Position numbers and translations under genes: made by a program
The notes under the pieces: generated by a model
The model's input: only the letters and a program-made list of their open reading frames with translations
Database searches by the model: none
What the model was told of the DNA's origin: nothing
Origin: an uncultured Prolixibacteraceae bacterium
GTDB lineage: Bacteria; Bacteroidota; Bacteroidia; Bacteroidales; Prolixibacteraceae
Assembly (NCBI GenBank): GCA_913063265.1
Contig: CAJXZG010000030.1
Location: forward strand, 1 to 50,464
DNA length: 50,464 nt
Direction: 5' to 3'
Part shown: piece by piece, positions 1 to 9,708 of the stretch
Layout of the letters: every line of letters starts with the position of its first letter
Position numbering within the stretch: position 1 is the first letter of the stretch

Positions 1-783
1 TGCCGGTTTTTTTGCATAACGATAAATAGTAGTATCTGAGAGTCCCAGATGCATTCCGCCATTACAAAGCCAGGCAAAAGCAACTACATGCCACATCGTA
101 AATTTTATCTGACCTGTCATTGGTGTACCGGTCCAAATCTTTTCTTTTGCCACAGGCCAGAAATCACTAAATTTCTCAACACCCAAACCGGGTAATACTG
201 CAATTGCACCGCCTAAAAAAATCAGGGGCATCCAGGGGGCAAAAATATTGGCAAATTTCGAAACCTGGTCATAACCAAACATCGAAACAACAGTTATAAC
301 TGCGCCAATAATTAATACTGTAATTATCCATCCCGGTCCGCTTGGCAGTATTTCATCCAGTTCAGGCATTGGAATATCAAATGGAATACCAACTGCCGTT
401 GCCGAAACTCCTATCATAGAGGCAGCAACAAAAGCAAACAGCAAACCATTAACAATATTGTAAAAGGTTACCAGTTTAAATCCACTAATTTTTTCTAATT
501 GATAAAATATGGTGATTCGGGTTTTGGTAGCAATCGGGGCACAAACCAATGTCCAGCTTAAAACAGCAAGTATATTTCCGATTAATAATCCCCAAAGTAA
601 ATCAGGAGCAGAAACTCCGTAGGCAACAAACATAGGGCCGATAACAAATTCTGTTCCGGCAATGTGCTCACCCGCCACCATGCCAACAAAGCTTTTGAAA
701 CCTTTGACTTTATTCTCAGGTACCGGTTCACGTTCATATTCGTTAATTCCGTCGAGTTTTTCTTTTATTGATTTTTGAGCCAT
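1..783 (-). CDS. NCS1-family permease (cytosine/purine/allantoin type), 5' part
   Basis: Partial gene. The ATG is the complement of 781-783 and 261 codons run in frame off the left edge without a stop. Visible features are a short hydrophilic N-terminus, then G-E-H-I-A-G-T-E-F and A-P-D-L-L-W-G-L-L-I-G-N in the first membrane segments, followed by several further hydrophobic helices. This pattern fits the nucleobase:cation symporter-1 (NCS1) family of inner-membrane permeases for cytosine, purines, allantoin or related compounds. The substrate cannot be read from this fragment, and no nucleobase catabolism genes lie in the window. A strong hairpin at 904-928 separates it from the T9SS gene downstream in coordinates. 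The family is fairly certain; the substrate is unknown. Confidence 0.8.
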   Translation of the reverse strand, partial: MAQKSIKEKLDGINEYEREPVPENKVKGFKSFVGMVAGEHIAGTEFVIGPMFVAYGVSAPDLLWGLLIGNILAVLSWTLVCAPIATKTRITIFYQLEKISGFKLVTFYNIVNGLLFAFVAASMIGVSATAVGIPFDIPMPELDEILPSGPGWIITVLIIGAVITVVSMFGYDQVSKFANIFAPWMPLIFLGGAIAVLPGLGVEKFSDFWPVAKEKIWTGTPMTGQIKFTMWHVVAFAWLCNGGMHLGLSDTTIYRYAKKPA

Positions 784-896
784 TCGAGATTTAAATAGAG
801 TTGTTGGTTCAGTTTAATATCTTCTGCAAGAAAGCTGAACTTTCTCAAACAATGCTTCGAATTTATAAGATAAGAGTTATTTTGGAGAGTTGAGAG

Positions 897-928
897 CAAA
901 AAAAGTCCCGACAAATAATGTCGGGACT
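897..928 (-). terminator. Rho-independent terminator of the T9SS cargo gene
   Basis: A perfect 10-bp inverted repeat has arms AGTCCCGACA (904-913) and TGTCGGGACT (919-928) with a 5-nt loop. On the minus strand it is followed by an uninterrupted T run (plus-strand A run 898-904). It lies 25 bp past the stop of the 954-4880 gene. Confidence 0.85.
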
Positions 929-953
929 CCTTTTTGAGTATCGTTAAATCAAA

Positions 954-3900
954 TTATTGTTTGATTGATTTGTAGCGGCCAATTAAGCTGTTTCCATCGC
1001 GGATAACAACCATATACATTCCGGCAGGTTGGTCTTTAATCGAAATTCGTTCGATACTGTTTTGAACATTAATATCGCGAATTACAGAACCAACTGAATT
1101 GTAAATCTGGATACGGTATCCTTCTTTTACTCCGCTAATGTTAATATCACCGTTGGTTGGATTTGGATACAATTCAATTCCTTCACTGTTAACAGCTTCG
1201 TTTGAAGTAAGTGTTCCAAATGTGTAGTAAACAACAATTTTACCATCGGCAGAAACAACCTTAACCATATCTTCCTTATCAATATCACCGCTTGCTTTTT
1301 CGTTTCCTTCCATGTCAACTACCATAGCAGTTGCACCGGCAGCAGCAGTAATTTTTGTTAAGAAATCACCCACAGGCTCATCACCGGCAACTCCTTCAAC
1401 TTTATTCATTTCCTGGTTTACCATGTAAACATCAGACAAGATGTAAGCAAGATATTTTGTTTCAGGTGTGGCATCGTTGGCAAGTTTAGAAATAAAGTAT
1501 GCTTTGGTGTACATGCCGTTTGCAGATGTTACAATTATTTTATCATCATCGGCAACTCCACCGTCTACTCTTTCCTGTCCCCACTTATTCACTATCTTAA
1601 CGCTTCCACCTGAGGCAGCAACAACATTTGACAGCAACGTAGCAACGTTTGTTCCACGAGGTACATATTCTACCAATTGTTCTTTTTGTTTTACATTGTA
1701 AATGTCAGAAAGTAAGAACGCATCGCTCTCTGTTCCAGCAGGTACCAACTGATATAGAATTGTGGTTACCCCGTTTTCTGCTACAACATCAAGATAAATA
1801 TCTTCATTAACAGTAACATTTACGTAAGCTGTATCGAAATTGAGTGTTGTTAAAGGAACATATGCACCTTCACCATCAATTACTGTCATGCTTGCACCCA
1901 TTGGTACGTCAATATTTGCAAGAACAGTTTTTAATGAGGTTCCGTATTCAAACCCTGTTACACTACCCATTCCTTCGTGACCATCAGTTGCACTCTTAGG
2001 TTCAACATCAATAGTTATAGTATATCTTGCTGATCTCAGAACGGCATCAGAACTTAATCCTTCGTCAGTTACATCCAGAACATATTTTGTAGTATTCGTA
2101 CTGTCAGCCGACATTACTTCCAGTGCATCATTTGCCATAATTACAGCATCTCCTGTAATTTCACCATTAGCACCCATCACCTTAAGCGTTTGCATTTCAT
2201 TTGCTTTAGTAATGCCTGATAAGAATTGATTTACAGTTGTTCCGGTGGTAAGTCCACGAATTTGTTCATTCATAGAATAACCTTCACTCACTTTATAAAC
2301 TTTTGAAGTTACAGTTGATTTGTAGTGAGTAGGTGCATCCATAAAGTGCTGGCCAATATCGTTCCCAACATTTAAGATTTCGAGTGGCCAACCTACGTTA
2401 CGGGCTTGCCAGTAAGGTTGATCTGTATAAGTCCATTCACTGTCTTCCGGAGTAGTTCCGAAAGAACCTTGAATAACCGGATTACCCTGATAAATATGTG
2501 GTTTTCTTATCCAGTTGGTAATCATGTTTGCAGTTTTACCACCAACAACCCAGGTAGCATCTTCACCCATTCCGAATACCTCAAGCAATTCGAAGTCGTT
2601 AGGATCTGTAGCAGGTTTTAAACCTAGTTTGATAGAATCGTTTAAGATTTTAAACATATACCACTGCGAGTTCATCCATTTACGAATTGGGGAACCGTTT
2701 CCGGAAACTTCCTCATTCCATGGATTTTCATAAACACCATTTCCTGTGTAGTTATTAAACTGAATATCCAATTGTGCAGGAACAGGCCATACATAATCAG
2801 GCATCCATGACGGTGCTATAAAGCCATCGGTAGCTACATATCCAAAAGTAAATACATCACCTGGAAGTAAAAATGCATTTACATTTAAGTCTTGCTCTAA
2901 GATGGATGGAGTAACTGCCCATTGTTCCTGACCAACCCATTTGTATCCCGGAACGTATTTGTCGTATCTGTCAAGCCAGTCGTCAGCGGTTGCTCTTGCT
3001 CCAATCATATCCGCAGGATCGTAAATCCATTGCATAGCAATCATGTAATTACTCAAATCAATTGGCTGGTTACCCGGATTGGCAATTTCACCAAAACTGT
3101 TACTCCATTGATCCCAGAATACCAATTCTGAAAGGAAAGGATCACCATTATATGGTTGAATATTTATTGGATTTATTTCTTTTATTAATTCAACATTGTA
3201 GGTGTTCATCACGCTGTCGTCTTCTGCAGTGACAATAAAAGAAATTGTTCTTTCTTCAACTGTTCCTGAAAGCGATGTAGCTCTATTTACCTCAACTGTG
3301 GCGTTTAGATTATCTGTTTTAGCTACCAGTGCAGGTATTCCATCTACGTCAATAGGAACAGTAACACGATAGTTATATGTTGTGGCATTAAATCCTGGGA
3401 TAGTGTCACCTACCCATCCGAATAATCCTTTGTAATGCTCAGGAATATCAGGCCATGTAATTGATAATAAATCAGCATTATGATTTGGATTAAGTGGCTG
3501 TACCTGGATAAAGTATTCTTTTACAGCACCATTTTGTGCAGTTACTTTAAGAACATCACCATTTCTGACATCAGGCATCGCAACACCATCAACAGGAACA
3601 ATTTCCCAGCTGGCATTGGTAGGTTTTTCAAGCCTGTCCAGTAAAGTATCGATTCTTGTTGCATAAGGTAATCCATACCAGGTTCCTGTAATGGTATCAA
3701 CACCATCTTCATGTTCAGTAACTCTTGGCCAGCTTAATAAACCTTCCTGGTTGTCATCTCTCCACCATTGTTCTGCTGTTGCAACCGGATAATTTAATGC
3801 TGTTACGGGTACCACAACATTAACATCAGCAGTTGGCTCTGCAACCACGATATCAAAGTCAGCTCTGTAACCCTGTTCTCCGCATACCACAACTGTTAAT

Positions 3901-4880
3901 ACATCACCTGTGTGAGCAGCAATTGATAAGGAGTCTTCGAAATTTGGATTCAGGTTGTACATCCAGGCGATTCCCGGTTTTTCTTCCATCAGCCGCATAA
4001 CACCATCTCCACGACGAGTTCCCCATGGAACTGTAATCGTTTTGTTCGCAAAATCAACATCAGCTAAATCTGAAACCAATGTGTTTTCATCCAAAGTGTA
4101 AGCTCCATGATTACCAAAAGTCCACCATAAGTCGCGCCATCTTGAAGCACCTTCCGGCCAAGTTACAGGAATCCATTCTGAATCATCTGCTCCAACACCA
4201 CGTGCATTGGCAAAATCGATATTACCCTCTTTAACAGAGAATTTACGAACCAAAACAGAATTACCAGTTGCACCTGTAACACCTGCTACATCATACATTC
4301 CACTGGTTCTGTTTCTTCCGTTATCGTCAAACACACCGGCAACCTGGTCAATAATTACTGAATCTACATCAGACAAATGTTGTTCGATGTACATACATTC
4401 ACGACCGGCCCAGCTTTCAAACATCCAGGAAACATCTCTCCCGGTTTCGTCAACTGTTACACTGTCGGTTTCATCACCTTTGGGCTCAGGCATATGAATT
4501 AGCATATTTGCTATTTCATAAATTTGTTCTTTTTGAGGCCTTGATTGCTGACCTTCAAAACCCGGAACTTTATTGGCATACTGTCTTGGCCCAAAGTCAT
4601 AAGCCGTTGCAACAGTATAGCTTTCTCCCGGCTGAAGCTCATAATCAGGCAACATGATGTACCTGGTGTCATCCGGAGTCCATGGATCATTCCATGGTCT
4701 GATTGTACCCAACTCAAACTGAGAGAGGTTTACTGCTTCTGTCCCCATATTGGTTATTTCAATATAGTTATCCGGAGCAGCATTTAATCTGGCTTCTGTA
4801 ATTACCAGACTTCTTATTGTATCCTGGGCAAACAAACTGCCCGATAACAATAAGGTAAAAAGTAAAAGCTTTAATCTCAT
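954..4880 (-). CDS. Giant secreted T9SS cargo with lamin-tail-like domains and repeated beta-modules
   Basis: 1308 aa. The signal peptide is about residues 1-19, ending S-L-F-A-Q. Two lamin-tail-like (LTD) segments are visible: residues ~24-115, beginning S-L-V-I-T-E-A and including N-Y-I-E-I-T-N, and ~581 onward, including S-E-L-V-F-W and I-A-N-P-G-N-Q-P-I-D-L-S-N-Y. At least seven degenerate modules share a signature like D-x-(L/I)-x-V-x-(S/A)-x-(D/N)-G-x4-Y (e.g. ~441-460 and ~325-346, with four near the C-terminus), suggesting Ig- or cadherin-like beta sandwiches. The last ~78 residues are a type-A T9SS sorting domain (L-Y-P-N-P-T-N-G, ending in a basic K-S-I-K-Q). The product is therefore likely exported by Sec, crosses the outer membrane by T9SS and is surface-anchored or released. 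Its biochemical role is unknown; no catalytic motif was seen. Confidence 0.85.
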   Translation of the reverse strand: MRLKLLLFTLLLSGSLFAQDTIRSLVITEARLNAAPDNYIEITNMGTEAVNLSQFELGTIRPWNDPWTPDDTRYIMLPDYELQPGESYTVATAYDFGPRQYANKVPGFEGQQSRPQKEQIYEIANMLIHMPEPKGDETDSVTVDETGRDVSWMFESWAGRECMYIEQHLSDVDSVIIDQVAGVFDDNGRNRTSGMYDVAGVTGATGNSVLVRKFSVKEGNIDFANARGVGADDSEWIPVTWPEGASRWRDLWWTFGNHGAYTLDENTLVSDLADVDFANKTITVPWGTRRGDGVMRLMEEKPGIAWMYNLNPNFEDSLSIAAHTGDVLTVVVCGEQGYRADFDIVVAEPTADVNVVVPVTALNYPVATAEQWWRDDNQEGLLSWPRVTEHEDGVDTITGTWYGLPYATRIDTLLDRLEKPTNASWEIVPVDGVAMPDVRNGDVLKVTAQNGAVKEYFIQVQPLNPNHNADLLSITWPDIPEHYKGLFGWVGDTIPGFNATTYNYRVTVPIDVDGIPALVAKTDNLNATVEVNRATSLSGTVEERTISFIVTAEDDSVMNTYNVELIKEINPINIQPYNGDPFLSELVFWDQWSNSFGEIANPGNQPIDLSNYMIAMQWIYDPADMIGARATADDWLDRYDKYVPGYKWVGQEQWAVTPSILEQDLNVNAFLLPGDVFTFGYVATDGFIAPSWMPDYVWPVPAQLDIQFNNYTGNGVYENPWNEEVSGNGSPIRKWMNSQWYMFKILNDSIKLGLKPATDPNDFELLEVFGMGEDATWVVGGKTANMITNWIRKPHIYQGNPVIQGSFGTTPEDSEWTYTDQPYWQARNVGWPLEILNVGNDIGQHFMDAPTHYKSTVTSKVYKVSEGYSMNEQIRGLTTGTTVNQFLSGITKANEMQTLKVMGANGEITGDAVIMANDALEVMSADSTNTTKYVLDVTDEGLSSDAVLRSARYTITIDVEPKSATDGHEGMGSVTGFEYGTSLKTVLANIDVPMGASMTVIDGEGAYVPLTTLNFDTAYVNVTVNEDIYLDVVAENGVTTILYQLVPAGTESDAFLLSDIYNVKQKEQLVEYVPRGTNVATLLSNVVAASGGSVKIVNKWGQERVDGGVADDDKIIVTSANGMYTKAYFISKLANDATPETKYLAYILSDVYMVNQEMNKVEGVAGDEPVGDFLTKITAAAGATAMVVDMEGNEKASGDIDKEDMVKVVSADGKIVVYYTFGTLTSNEAVNSEGIELYPNPTNGDINISGVKEGYRIQIYNSVGSVIRDINVQNSIERISIKDQPAGMYMVVIRDGNSLIGRYKSIKQ

Positions 4881-4928
4881 AGTTTTAAAGTTTTAATTAA
4901 TATTTAAAAAATATGCTTTTGCGGTTAA

Positions 4929-4959
4929 CAAATATGGGATTTTATTTTTGTATCATCAA
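4929..4959 (-). promoter_or_regulatory. Putative promoter of the T9SS cargo gene
   Basis: On the minus strand a TTG (complement of 4957-4959) is followed by exactly 20 nt and then CATATTTG (complement of 4929-4936). This is one mismatch from the Bacteroidota -7 consensus TAnnTTTG with a -33 TTG at the expected spacing. It gives a leader of roughly 45 nt before the ATG at 4880. Confidence 0.5.
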
Positions 4960-5067
4960 CATTTGATAAAAAAAAATGAACAATTTTCATTCATTACATT
5001 AAATCTTTGAAAGCCTTGAATCTATTGGTATTTTGAAGCATTGTGACTATGTAAATGAACAAAAAAC

Positions 5068-5094
5068 TTCAACAGTTTTTATTAAACTGTTGAA
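5068..5094 (-). terminator. Orphan hairpin, terminator-like on the minus strand
   Basis: A perfect 11-bp inverted repeat has arms TTCAACAGTTT (5068-5078) and AAACTGTTGAA (5084-5094) with loop TTATT. Read on the minus strand it is followed by GTTTTTTG, like an intrinsic terminator. No minus-strand gene ends here: the nearest minus gene starts downstream at 4880. It may end an antisense or short transcript, or attenuate a longer leader. Confidence 0.45.
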
Positions 5095-5344
5095 AATCAT
5101 GCAGTAAGGATTTATTAAATTGATTCATGATATATTAAAATCAATAGGAAACTTAAAACAAGTTATGTCAAAATGTCAAAACCCGTTTAATTGTCATGCT
5201 GATGTTTGGGATTTTTGAAGATATAGCACATAATTATGAATTTGGTTACGGAGAATCACGCTGGAATAATTATTGCTTAAAAAGCTTTGCAATTTTAAAG
5301 TTCAAAAAAGATAACCCGGCTTTTTTTTAGCCTGCACAAATGAT

Positions 5345-5352
5345 TACCTTTG
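5345..5352 (+). promoter_or_regulatory. secA -7 promoter box
   Basis: TACCTTTG is an exact match to the Bacteroidota -7 consensus TAnnTTTG. Transcription would start near 5359, inside the longest possible ORF (TTG-initiated-type upstream extension from 5340), so the true secA start must be the ATG at 5385. A clear -33 TTG is not visible. Confidence 0.55.
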
Positions 5353-5384
5353 CGCAGCTTTTTTTAAGGAAAACAATAAATAAG

Positions 5385-8300
5385 ATGGCATTGATAAATA
5401 ATATTCTAGGGAAGATATTCGGTAATAAATCGGAAAAAGACATAAAAGAGGTTACTCCGGTAATCAATAAAATTAAGGAAGAATTTAATCGTCTGACTCA
5501 ACTTTCAAACGATAGCTTACGTGAGGAGTCTGACAAAATCAGGCGCATTATTGATGAAAGAATCAAACCTGAAGAAGACGAAATAGCTAATTTAAAAATC
5601 GAAGGTGAAGAAGCAGATATACAGGAAAGCGAAAAAATCTATGAAAAAATAGATAAACTGGAGGAAAAAATTGATGAAAAGCTTGAGGAGGTTTTGGAAG
5701 AGGTTTTACCTGCTGCTTTTGCCATTGTTAAAGAAACAGCAAGACGTTTTGTTGAAAATAAAGAGGTAGAAGTTACTGCCAGGGATTACGACCGTGATTT
5801 AGCTGCAACAAGAAATCATATCGATATTAAGGGAGAAAAAGCAATCTGGAAAAACAGGTGGATTGCCGGAGGAAATGAAATTGAATGGAACATGGTTCAT
5901 TACGATGTTCAGCTTATTGGCGGTATCGTGTTGCATCGTGGGAATATTGCGGAGATGGCAACCGGAGAGGGAAAAACACTTGTGGCTACCTTACCCGTTT
6001 TTTTAAATGCTCTGGCCCGCAGAGGAGTACATGTGGTTACGGTTAACGATTACCTCTCGAAAAGGGATGCCGAATGGATGGGACCAATTTATGAATTTCA
6101 TGGTTTAACTGTTGATTGTATCGATAAACACCAACCCAATTCAGAAGACAGAAGAAATGCTTATAATGCCGATATTACATTCGGTACAAATAACGAGTTT
6201 GGTTTCGATTATCTGAGGGATAATATGTCAATTAATCCGGAAGATTTGGTGCAGAGAAAACACCATTATGCAATTGTCGATGAGGTTGACTCGGTATTGG
6301 TTGATGATGCACGTACACCATTAATTATTTCAGGACCTGTACCAAAGGGAGATAATCAGCAATTTGATGAGTTAAAAGGTTATGTTGAAAAACTTTACAG
6401 GGCACAGCGTGATTTGGTAAACCAGATTTTTACAGATGCAAAAAAACTTCTGAATAAAGCTGATGCTTCTGCTGATGAAAAGAAAGAAGGTGGTTTGTTA
6501 CTCTTAAGAGCTTTTAAAGGATTACCAAAAAATAAGTCGATAATAAAGTTTTTGAGTGAAACCGGTATGAAAGAAATTCTTCAAAAAACTGAGAATTTCT
6601 ATATGCAGGAGAACAACAAAAACATGCACATTGTAACCGATCCACTTTACTTTATCATAGAAGAAAAACAAAATTCAGTGGAACTTACAGATAAAGGTAT
6701 AGAATACATTTCGAAAGGATTTGAAGACCCTGAATTTTTTGTGCTCCCTGATATGGGAGGGAAAATGGCCGAGCTTGAGCAAGCCAAACTTGCACCCGAA
6801 AAATTAGTTGAGGAAAAAGATAAACTTCTTCAGGATTACGCGGTAAAATCTGAGCGTGTTCATACTATTAACCAGTTGTTTAAGGCATATACCATGTTTG
6901 AAAAAGATGTGGAGTATGTAATAATTGACAATAAGGTGAAAATTGTTGATGAGCAAACAGGGCGTATTATGGAAGGGCGCCGTTATTCGGATGGTTTGCA
7001 CCAGGCGATTGAAGCAAAAGAAAATGTAAAAATTGAGGCAGCAACCCAAACCTTTGCAACCATTACTTTACAGAACTATTTCAGAATGTACCATAAACTG
7101 GCCGGTATGACAGGGACTGCGGAAACGGAAGCAGGAGAATTGTGGGACATTTACAAATTGGAGGTAGTTGTAATTCCTACCAACAAACCAATTATCAGAG
7201 ACGATAGAGACGACTTGGTGTACAAAACCAAACGTGAAAAATACAATGCAGTTATTGATGAAATACAGGCATTACATAAGGCCGGCCGACCTGTTTTGGT
7301 GGGAACTACTTCGGTTGAAATTTCGGAGTTGTTAAGCCGTATGTTAAAAATGAAGGGCATCAAACACAATGTGTTAAATGCGAAGTTGCATGCTCGTGAG
7401 GCCGACATTGTTGCTGAAGCAGGTAAAGCAGGAACAGTTACCATTGCGACAAATATGGCCGGTCGTGGTACAGATATTAAACTTACAGATGAGGTTAAAG
7501 AAGCGGGTGGTTTGGCAATTATAGGTACCGAAAGACACGATTCGAGAAGGGTGGACAGACAGTTGCGTGGTCGTGCCGGTCGTCAGGGAGATCCGGGATC
7601 TTCTCAGTTTTATGTATCTCTCGAAGACGATTTAATGCGTCTGTTTGGTTCAGGACGTATTTCAGGGATTATGGATAAACTCGGGTTGAAAGAAGGCGAA
7701 GTAATTCAGCATTCTATGATATCGAAATCTATCGAACGTGCTCAGAAAAAAGTAGAAGAGAACAACTTCGGTATTCGAAAAAGACTGCTTGAATATGATG
7801 ATGTAATGAATTCTCAAAGAGAAGTGATTTACAAAAAACGTAAACATGCCCTTTTTGGCGAAAGACTTGATGTTGATTTACTAAACATGATGTACGATTC
7901 AGTAGAAGAGCTGGTAAATGAATATCATGATACCGATAGCTTTGAAGATTTTAATATGGAAATCTTAAGGCTGCTTTCACTGGAGTCGCCTGTAGATGAA
8001 GAAGAATTTAAAAAGAAAAATCCGGAAGAAATTTCAAATGTCATTTTTGATAAAATGATTGAGGCATACCACCGCAAAGTTGAAGCCATTTCAAAACAGG
8101 CTTATCCGGTTATCAAAAATGTTTACGAAACCAAAGGTGATATGTATAACAATATTGTTGTACCTATTTCGGATGGAAAAAGAATATTCCAGATAGTTTG
8201 TAACCTTGAAAAAGCTTATAAAAATAAGGGAAAAGAATTGGTAAAATCGTACCAAAAACAAATCGTTTTAAGAACTATTGATGAAGCATGGAAAGAGGAA

Positions 8301-8705
8301 CTTCGTGAAATGGACGATTTGAAACAGTCGGTTCAAAATGCATCTTATGAGCAAAAGGATCCCTTGTTGATATATAAGTTTGAGTCATTCAACTTATTTA
8401 AACAAATGGTTACAACCGTTAATAAAGATGTGGTTTCTACTTTGATGAAAGGTTATATCCATACTCAAAATCCGGATCAGATAAAAGAAGCCGAAGCCAG
8501 AAGAAAACTGGATTTGAGTCGTTATAAAACTCAAAAATCTGAATTGCCAGATGCAGATAATCCAATGGCAGGAGCAAATACAAATACTCAGGAAAGGTCA
8601 AAGCCACAGCCGGTTACAGTTGAGAAGCAAGTAGGGAGAAATGAACCCTGTCCGTGTGGAAGTGGTAAAAAATTCAAACATTGTCATGGAAGAGGGGGAG
8701 CGTAA
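5385..8705 (+). CDS. secA: Preprotein translocase ATPase SecA
   Basis: 1106 aa from the ATG at 5385. It is the motor that pushes unfolded preproteins through SecYEG using ATP. Visible motifs are the N-terminal preprotein-binding/NBD1 region, Walker [10 protein letters not shown], Walker [16 protein letters not shown], the NBD2 segment [10 protein letters not shown], the helicase-like [25 protein letters not shown], and a C-terminal zinc motif [13 protein letters not shown]. The extra length over the ~900-residue E. coli protein is usual in Bacteroidota and includes an acidic/Lys-rich N-terminal coiled insertion (~65-100) and an insertion between the ATPase motifs. The start was chosen because an upstream in-frame ATG at 5340 lies upstream of, or at, the predicted transcription start. 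Identity is certain. Confidence 0.98.
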   Translation: MALINNILGKIFGNKSEKDIKEVTPVINKIKEEFNRLTQLSNDSLREESDKIRRIIDERIKPEEDEIANLKIEGEEADIQESEKIYEKIDKLEEKIDEKLEEVLEEVLPAAFAIVKETARRFVENKEVEVTARDYDRDLAATRNHIDIKGEKAIWKNRWIAGGNEIEWNMVHYDVQLIGGIVLHRGNIAEMATGEGKTLVATLPVFLNALARRGVHVVTVNDYLSKRDAEWMGPIYEFHGLTVDCIDKHQPNSEDRRNAYNADITFGTNNEFGFDYLRDNMSINPEDLVQRKHHYAIVDEVDSVLVDDARTPLIISGPVPKGDNQQFDELKGYVEKLYRAQRDLVNQIFTDAKKLLNKADASADEKKEGGLLLLRAFKGLPKNKSIIKFLSETGMKEILQKTENFYMQENNKNMHIVTDPLYFIIEEKQNSVELTDKGIEYISKGFEDPEFFVLPDMGGKMAELEQAKLAPEKLVEEKDKLLQDYAVKSERVHTINQLFKAYTMFEKDVEYVIIDNKVKIVDEQTGRIMEGRRYSDGLHQAIEAKENVKIEAATQTFATITLQNYFRMYHKLAGMTGTAETEAGELWDIYKLEVVVIPTNKPIIRDDRDDLVYKTKREKYNAVIDEIQALHKAGRPVLVGTTSVEISELLSRMLKMKGIKHNVLNAKLHAREADIVAEAGKAGTVTIATNMAGRGTDIKLTDEVKEAGGLAIIGTERHDSRRVDRQLRGRAGRQGDPGSSQFYVSLEDDLMRLFGSGRISGIMDKLGLKEGEVIQHSMISKSIERAQKKVEENNFGIRKRLLEYDDVMNSQREVIYKKRKHALFGERLDVDLLNMMYDSVEELVNEYHDTDSFEDFNMEILRLLSLESPVDEEEFKKKNPEEISNVIFDKMIEAYHRKVEAISKQAYPVIKNVYETKGDMYNNIVVPISDGKRIFQIVCNLEKAYKNKGKELVKSYQKQIVLRTIDEAWKEELREMDDLKQSVQNASYEQKDPLLIYKFESFNLFKQMVTTVNKDVVSTLMKGYIHTQNPDQIKEAEARRKLDLSRYKTQKSELPDADNPMAGANTNTQERSKPQPVTVEKQVGRNEPCPCGSGKKFKHCHGRGGA

Positions 8706-8708
8706 GAA

Positions 8709-8761
8709 AGCACGAAGCACGAAGTCGGAAGTCGGAAGACCAATGACTAATCACCAATGAC
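8709..8761. repeat. Heptamer-periodic repeat downstream of secA
   Basis: Consecutive 7-mers AGCACGA, AGCACGA, AGTCGGA, AGTCGGA, then degenerate AGACCAA, TGACTAA, TCACCAA run in phase from 8709. They begin three bases after the secA stop. Related heptamers recur at 34609-34629 and, inverted, at 36695-36714, so this looks like a dispersed short-period intergenic repeat rather than coding sequence. Confidence 0.7.
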
Positions 8762-8815
8762 AGAAAAGGGTAATGTAATACTAAATTGTAAATAATATCG
8801 TAACAAAATATTCAA

Positions 8816-9631
8816 ATGACAGATATACTAAACTTTATTCATTGGAACGTAAATCCTGAAATTTTTCAACTTGGACCCTTTTCAGTAAGATGGTATGGTT
8901 TACTTTTTGCCTCCGGTTTTTTAATTGGTTATTACATTGGCGAACGAATGTTAAAATCTGAAAATGTAAGCCAGCAATGGATAGATAGTGCATTTTTCTA
9001 TATAATTATTGCAACAGTGGTTGGAGCCAGGCTGGGACATGTATTTTTTTACGGATGGGATTATTATTCACAAAATCCGGGCGAAATACTAAAAGTATGG
9101 CACGGGGGATTATCAAGTCATGGAGGTACTATCGGTATTTTTGTTGCCATTTATGTTTATTCAAAAAGGGTTACCAAAAGATCAATGTTCTGGATTCTCG
9201 ACAGAATTGTGGTGCCTACAGCTTTGGTGGCAGCTTTTATTCGAATGGGAAATCTGATGAATTCTGAAATTTACGGAATAGAAACTACTTTGCCCTGGGG
9301 ATTTATCTTTGAAAGAAATGGTGAAACCGTTGCAAAACATCCAACCCAGTTATACGAAGCATTCTCTTATTTAATAACCTTTGTTGTGATAACATTTATG
9401 TATTGGAAAACCCGGGCTAAAAATAAGGAAGGGCTCATCTTTGGAGTTTTCTTTATGTTCATTTTTGGTTCAAGGTTTTTAATCGAATTTATCAAAGAAG
9501 ACCAGGAAGCTTTTGAGGCTGGTATGGCTTTAAATATGGGACAATGGCTTAGTATTCCATTTGTGCTTTTTGGATTGTATCTCGCGATCAGAGCGATGAA
9601 ACGTCCTGAAAAATTCTACAAAAACAATTAG
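8816..9631 (+). CDS. lgt: Prolipoprotein diacylglyceryl transferase Lgt
   Basis: 271 aa, within the family's usual length. Lgt transfers the diacylglyceryl group from phosphatidylglycerol to the lipobox Cys of prolipoproteins in the inner membrane, the first step of lipoprotein maturation. About seven hydrophobic helices are present. Family marks seen are G-P-F-S-V-R-W-Y-G-L near the N-terminus, the V-G-A-R-L-G-H segment, W-H-G-G-L-S-S-H-G-G, and the signature-like R-M-G-N-L-M-N-S-E-I-Y-G with the essential Arg/Asn/Glu. The ATG at 8816 gives the canonical N-terminus. It follows secA by 110 bp, separated by the heptamer repeat. Lipoproteins encoded in the window (18944-19441 and 49666 onward) would be its substrates. 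Confidence 0.96.
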   Translation: MTDILNFIHWNVNPEIFQLGPFSVRWYGLLFASGFLIGYYIGERMLKSENVSQQWIDSAFFYIIIATVVGARLGHVFFYGWDYYSQNPGEILKVWHGGLSSHGGTIGIFVAIYVYSKRVTKRSMFWILDRIVVPTALVAAFIRMGNLMNSEIYGIETTLPWGFIFERNGETVAKHPTQLYEAFSYLITFVVITFMYWKTRAKNKEGLIFGVFFMFIFGSRFLIEFIKEDQEAFEAGMALNMGQWLSIPFVLFGLYLAIRAMKRPEKFYKNN

Positions 9632-9664
9632 ATAAACTTTTTGTTTTCTTAATACATTACTTCA

Positions 9665-9685
9665 ACAGGCGATTGATTGGCCTGT
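9665..9685 (+). other. Small hairpin upstream of the hemerythrin-like gene
   Basis: A 6-bp inverted repeat, ACAGGC (9665-9670) and GCCTGT (9680-9685), encloses a 9-nt loop. It is not followed by a T run. It may be a weak lgt terminator or a 5' leader structure. Confidence 0.3.
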
Positions 9686-9694
9686 CAAATTAGA

Positions 9695-9708
9695 TTGATA
9701 TGTATCAA
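9695..9708. promoter_or_regulatory. Perfect FNR-type box overlapping a start codon
   Basis: TTGATATGTATCAA is an exact match to TTGAT-N4-ATCAA, the FNR consensus. The ATG of the next gene is bases 9700-9702, inside the spacer. The window encodes a Crp/Fnr protein (31921-32550) whose recognition helix carries E-x-x-S-R, the residues that read TTGAT in E. coli FNR. Binding here would be expected to block transcription elongation or initiation (inference). Confidence 0.5.

Larger units (their letters stand above)
4881..5384. other. Divergent intergenic region between T9SS cargo gene and secA
   Basis: AT-rich, no convincing ORF. It holds the cargo-gene promoter (4929-4959), an orphan hairpin (5068-5094) and the secA promoter box (5345-5352). 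Nothing else recognisable was seen in 5095-5340. Confidence 0.7.

Noticed and set aside
5340..5384. Upstream in-frame extension of SecA starting at 5340
   Set aside because: It overlaps a consensus -7 promoter box (5345-5352), so it would lie before the transcription start; the ATG at 5385 gives the family's usual N-terminus M-A-L-I-N.
8705..8765. Possible CRISPR array
   Set aside because: The repeat unit is only 7 bp with no spacers; it is a short-period repeat.
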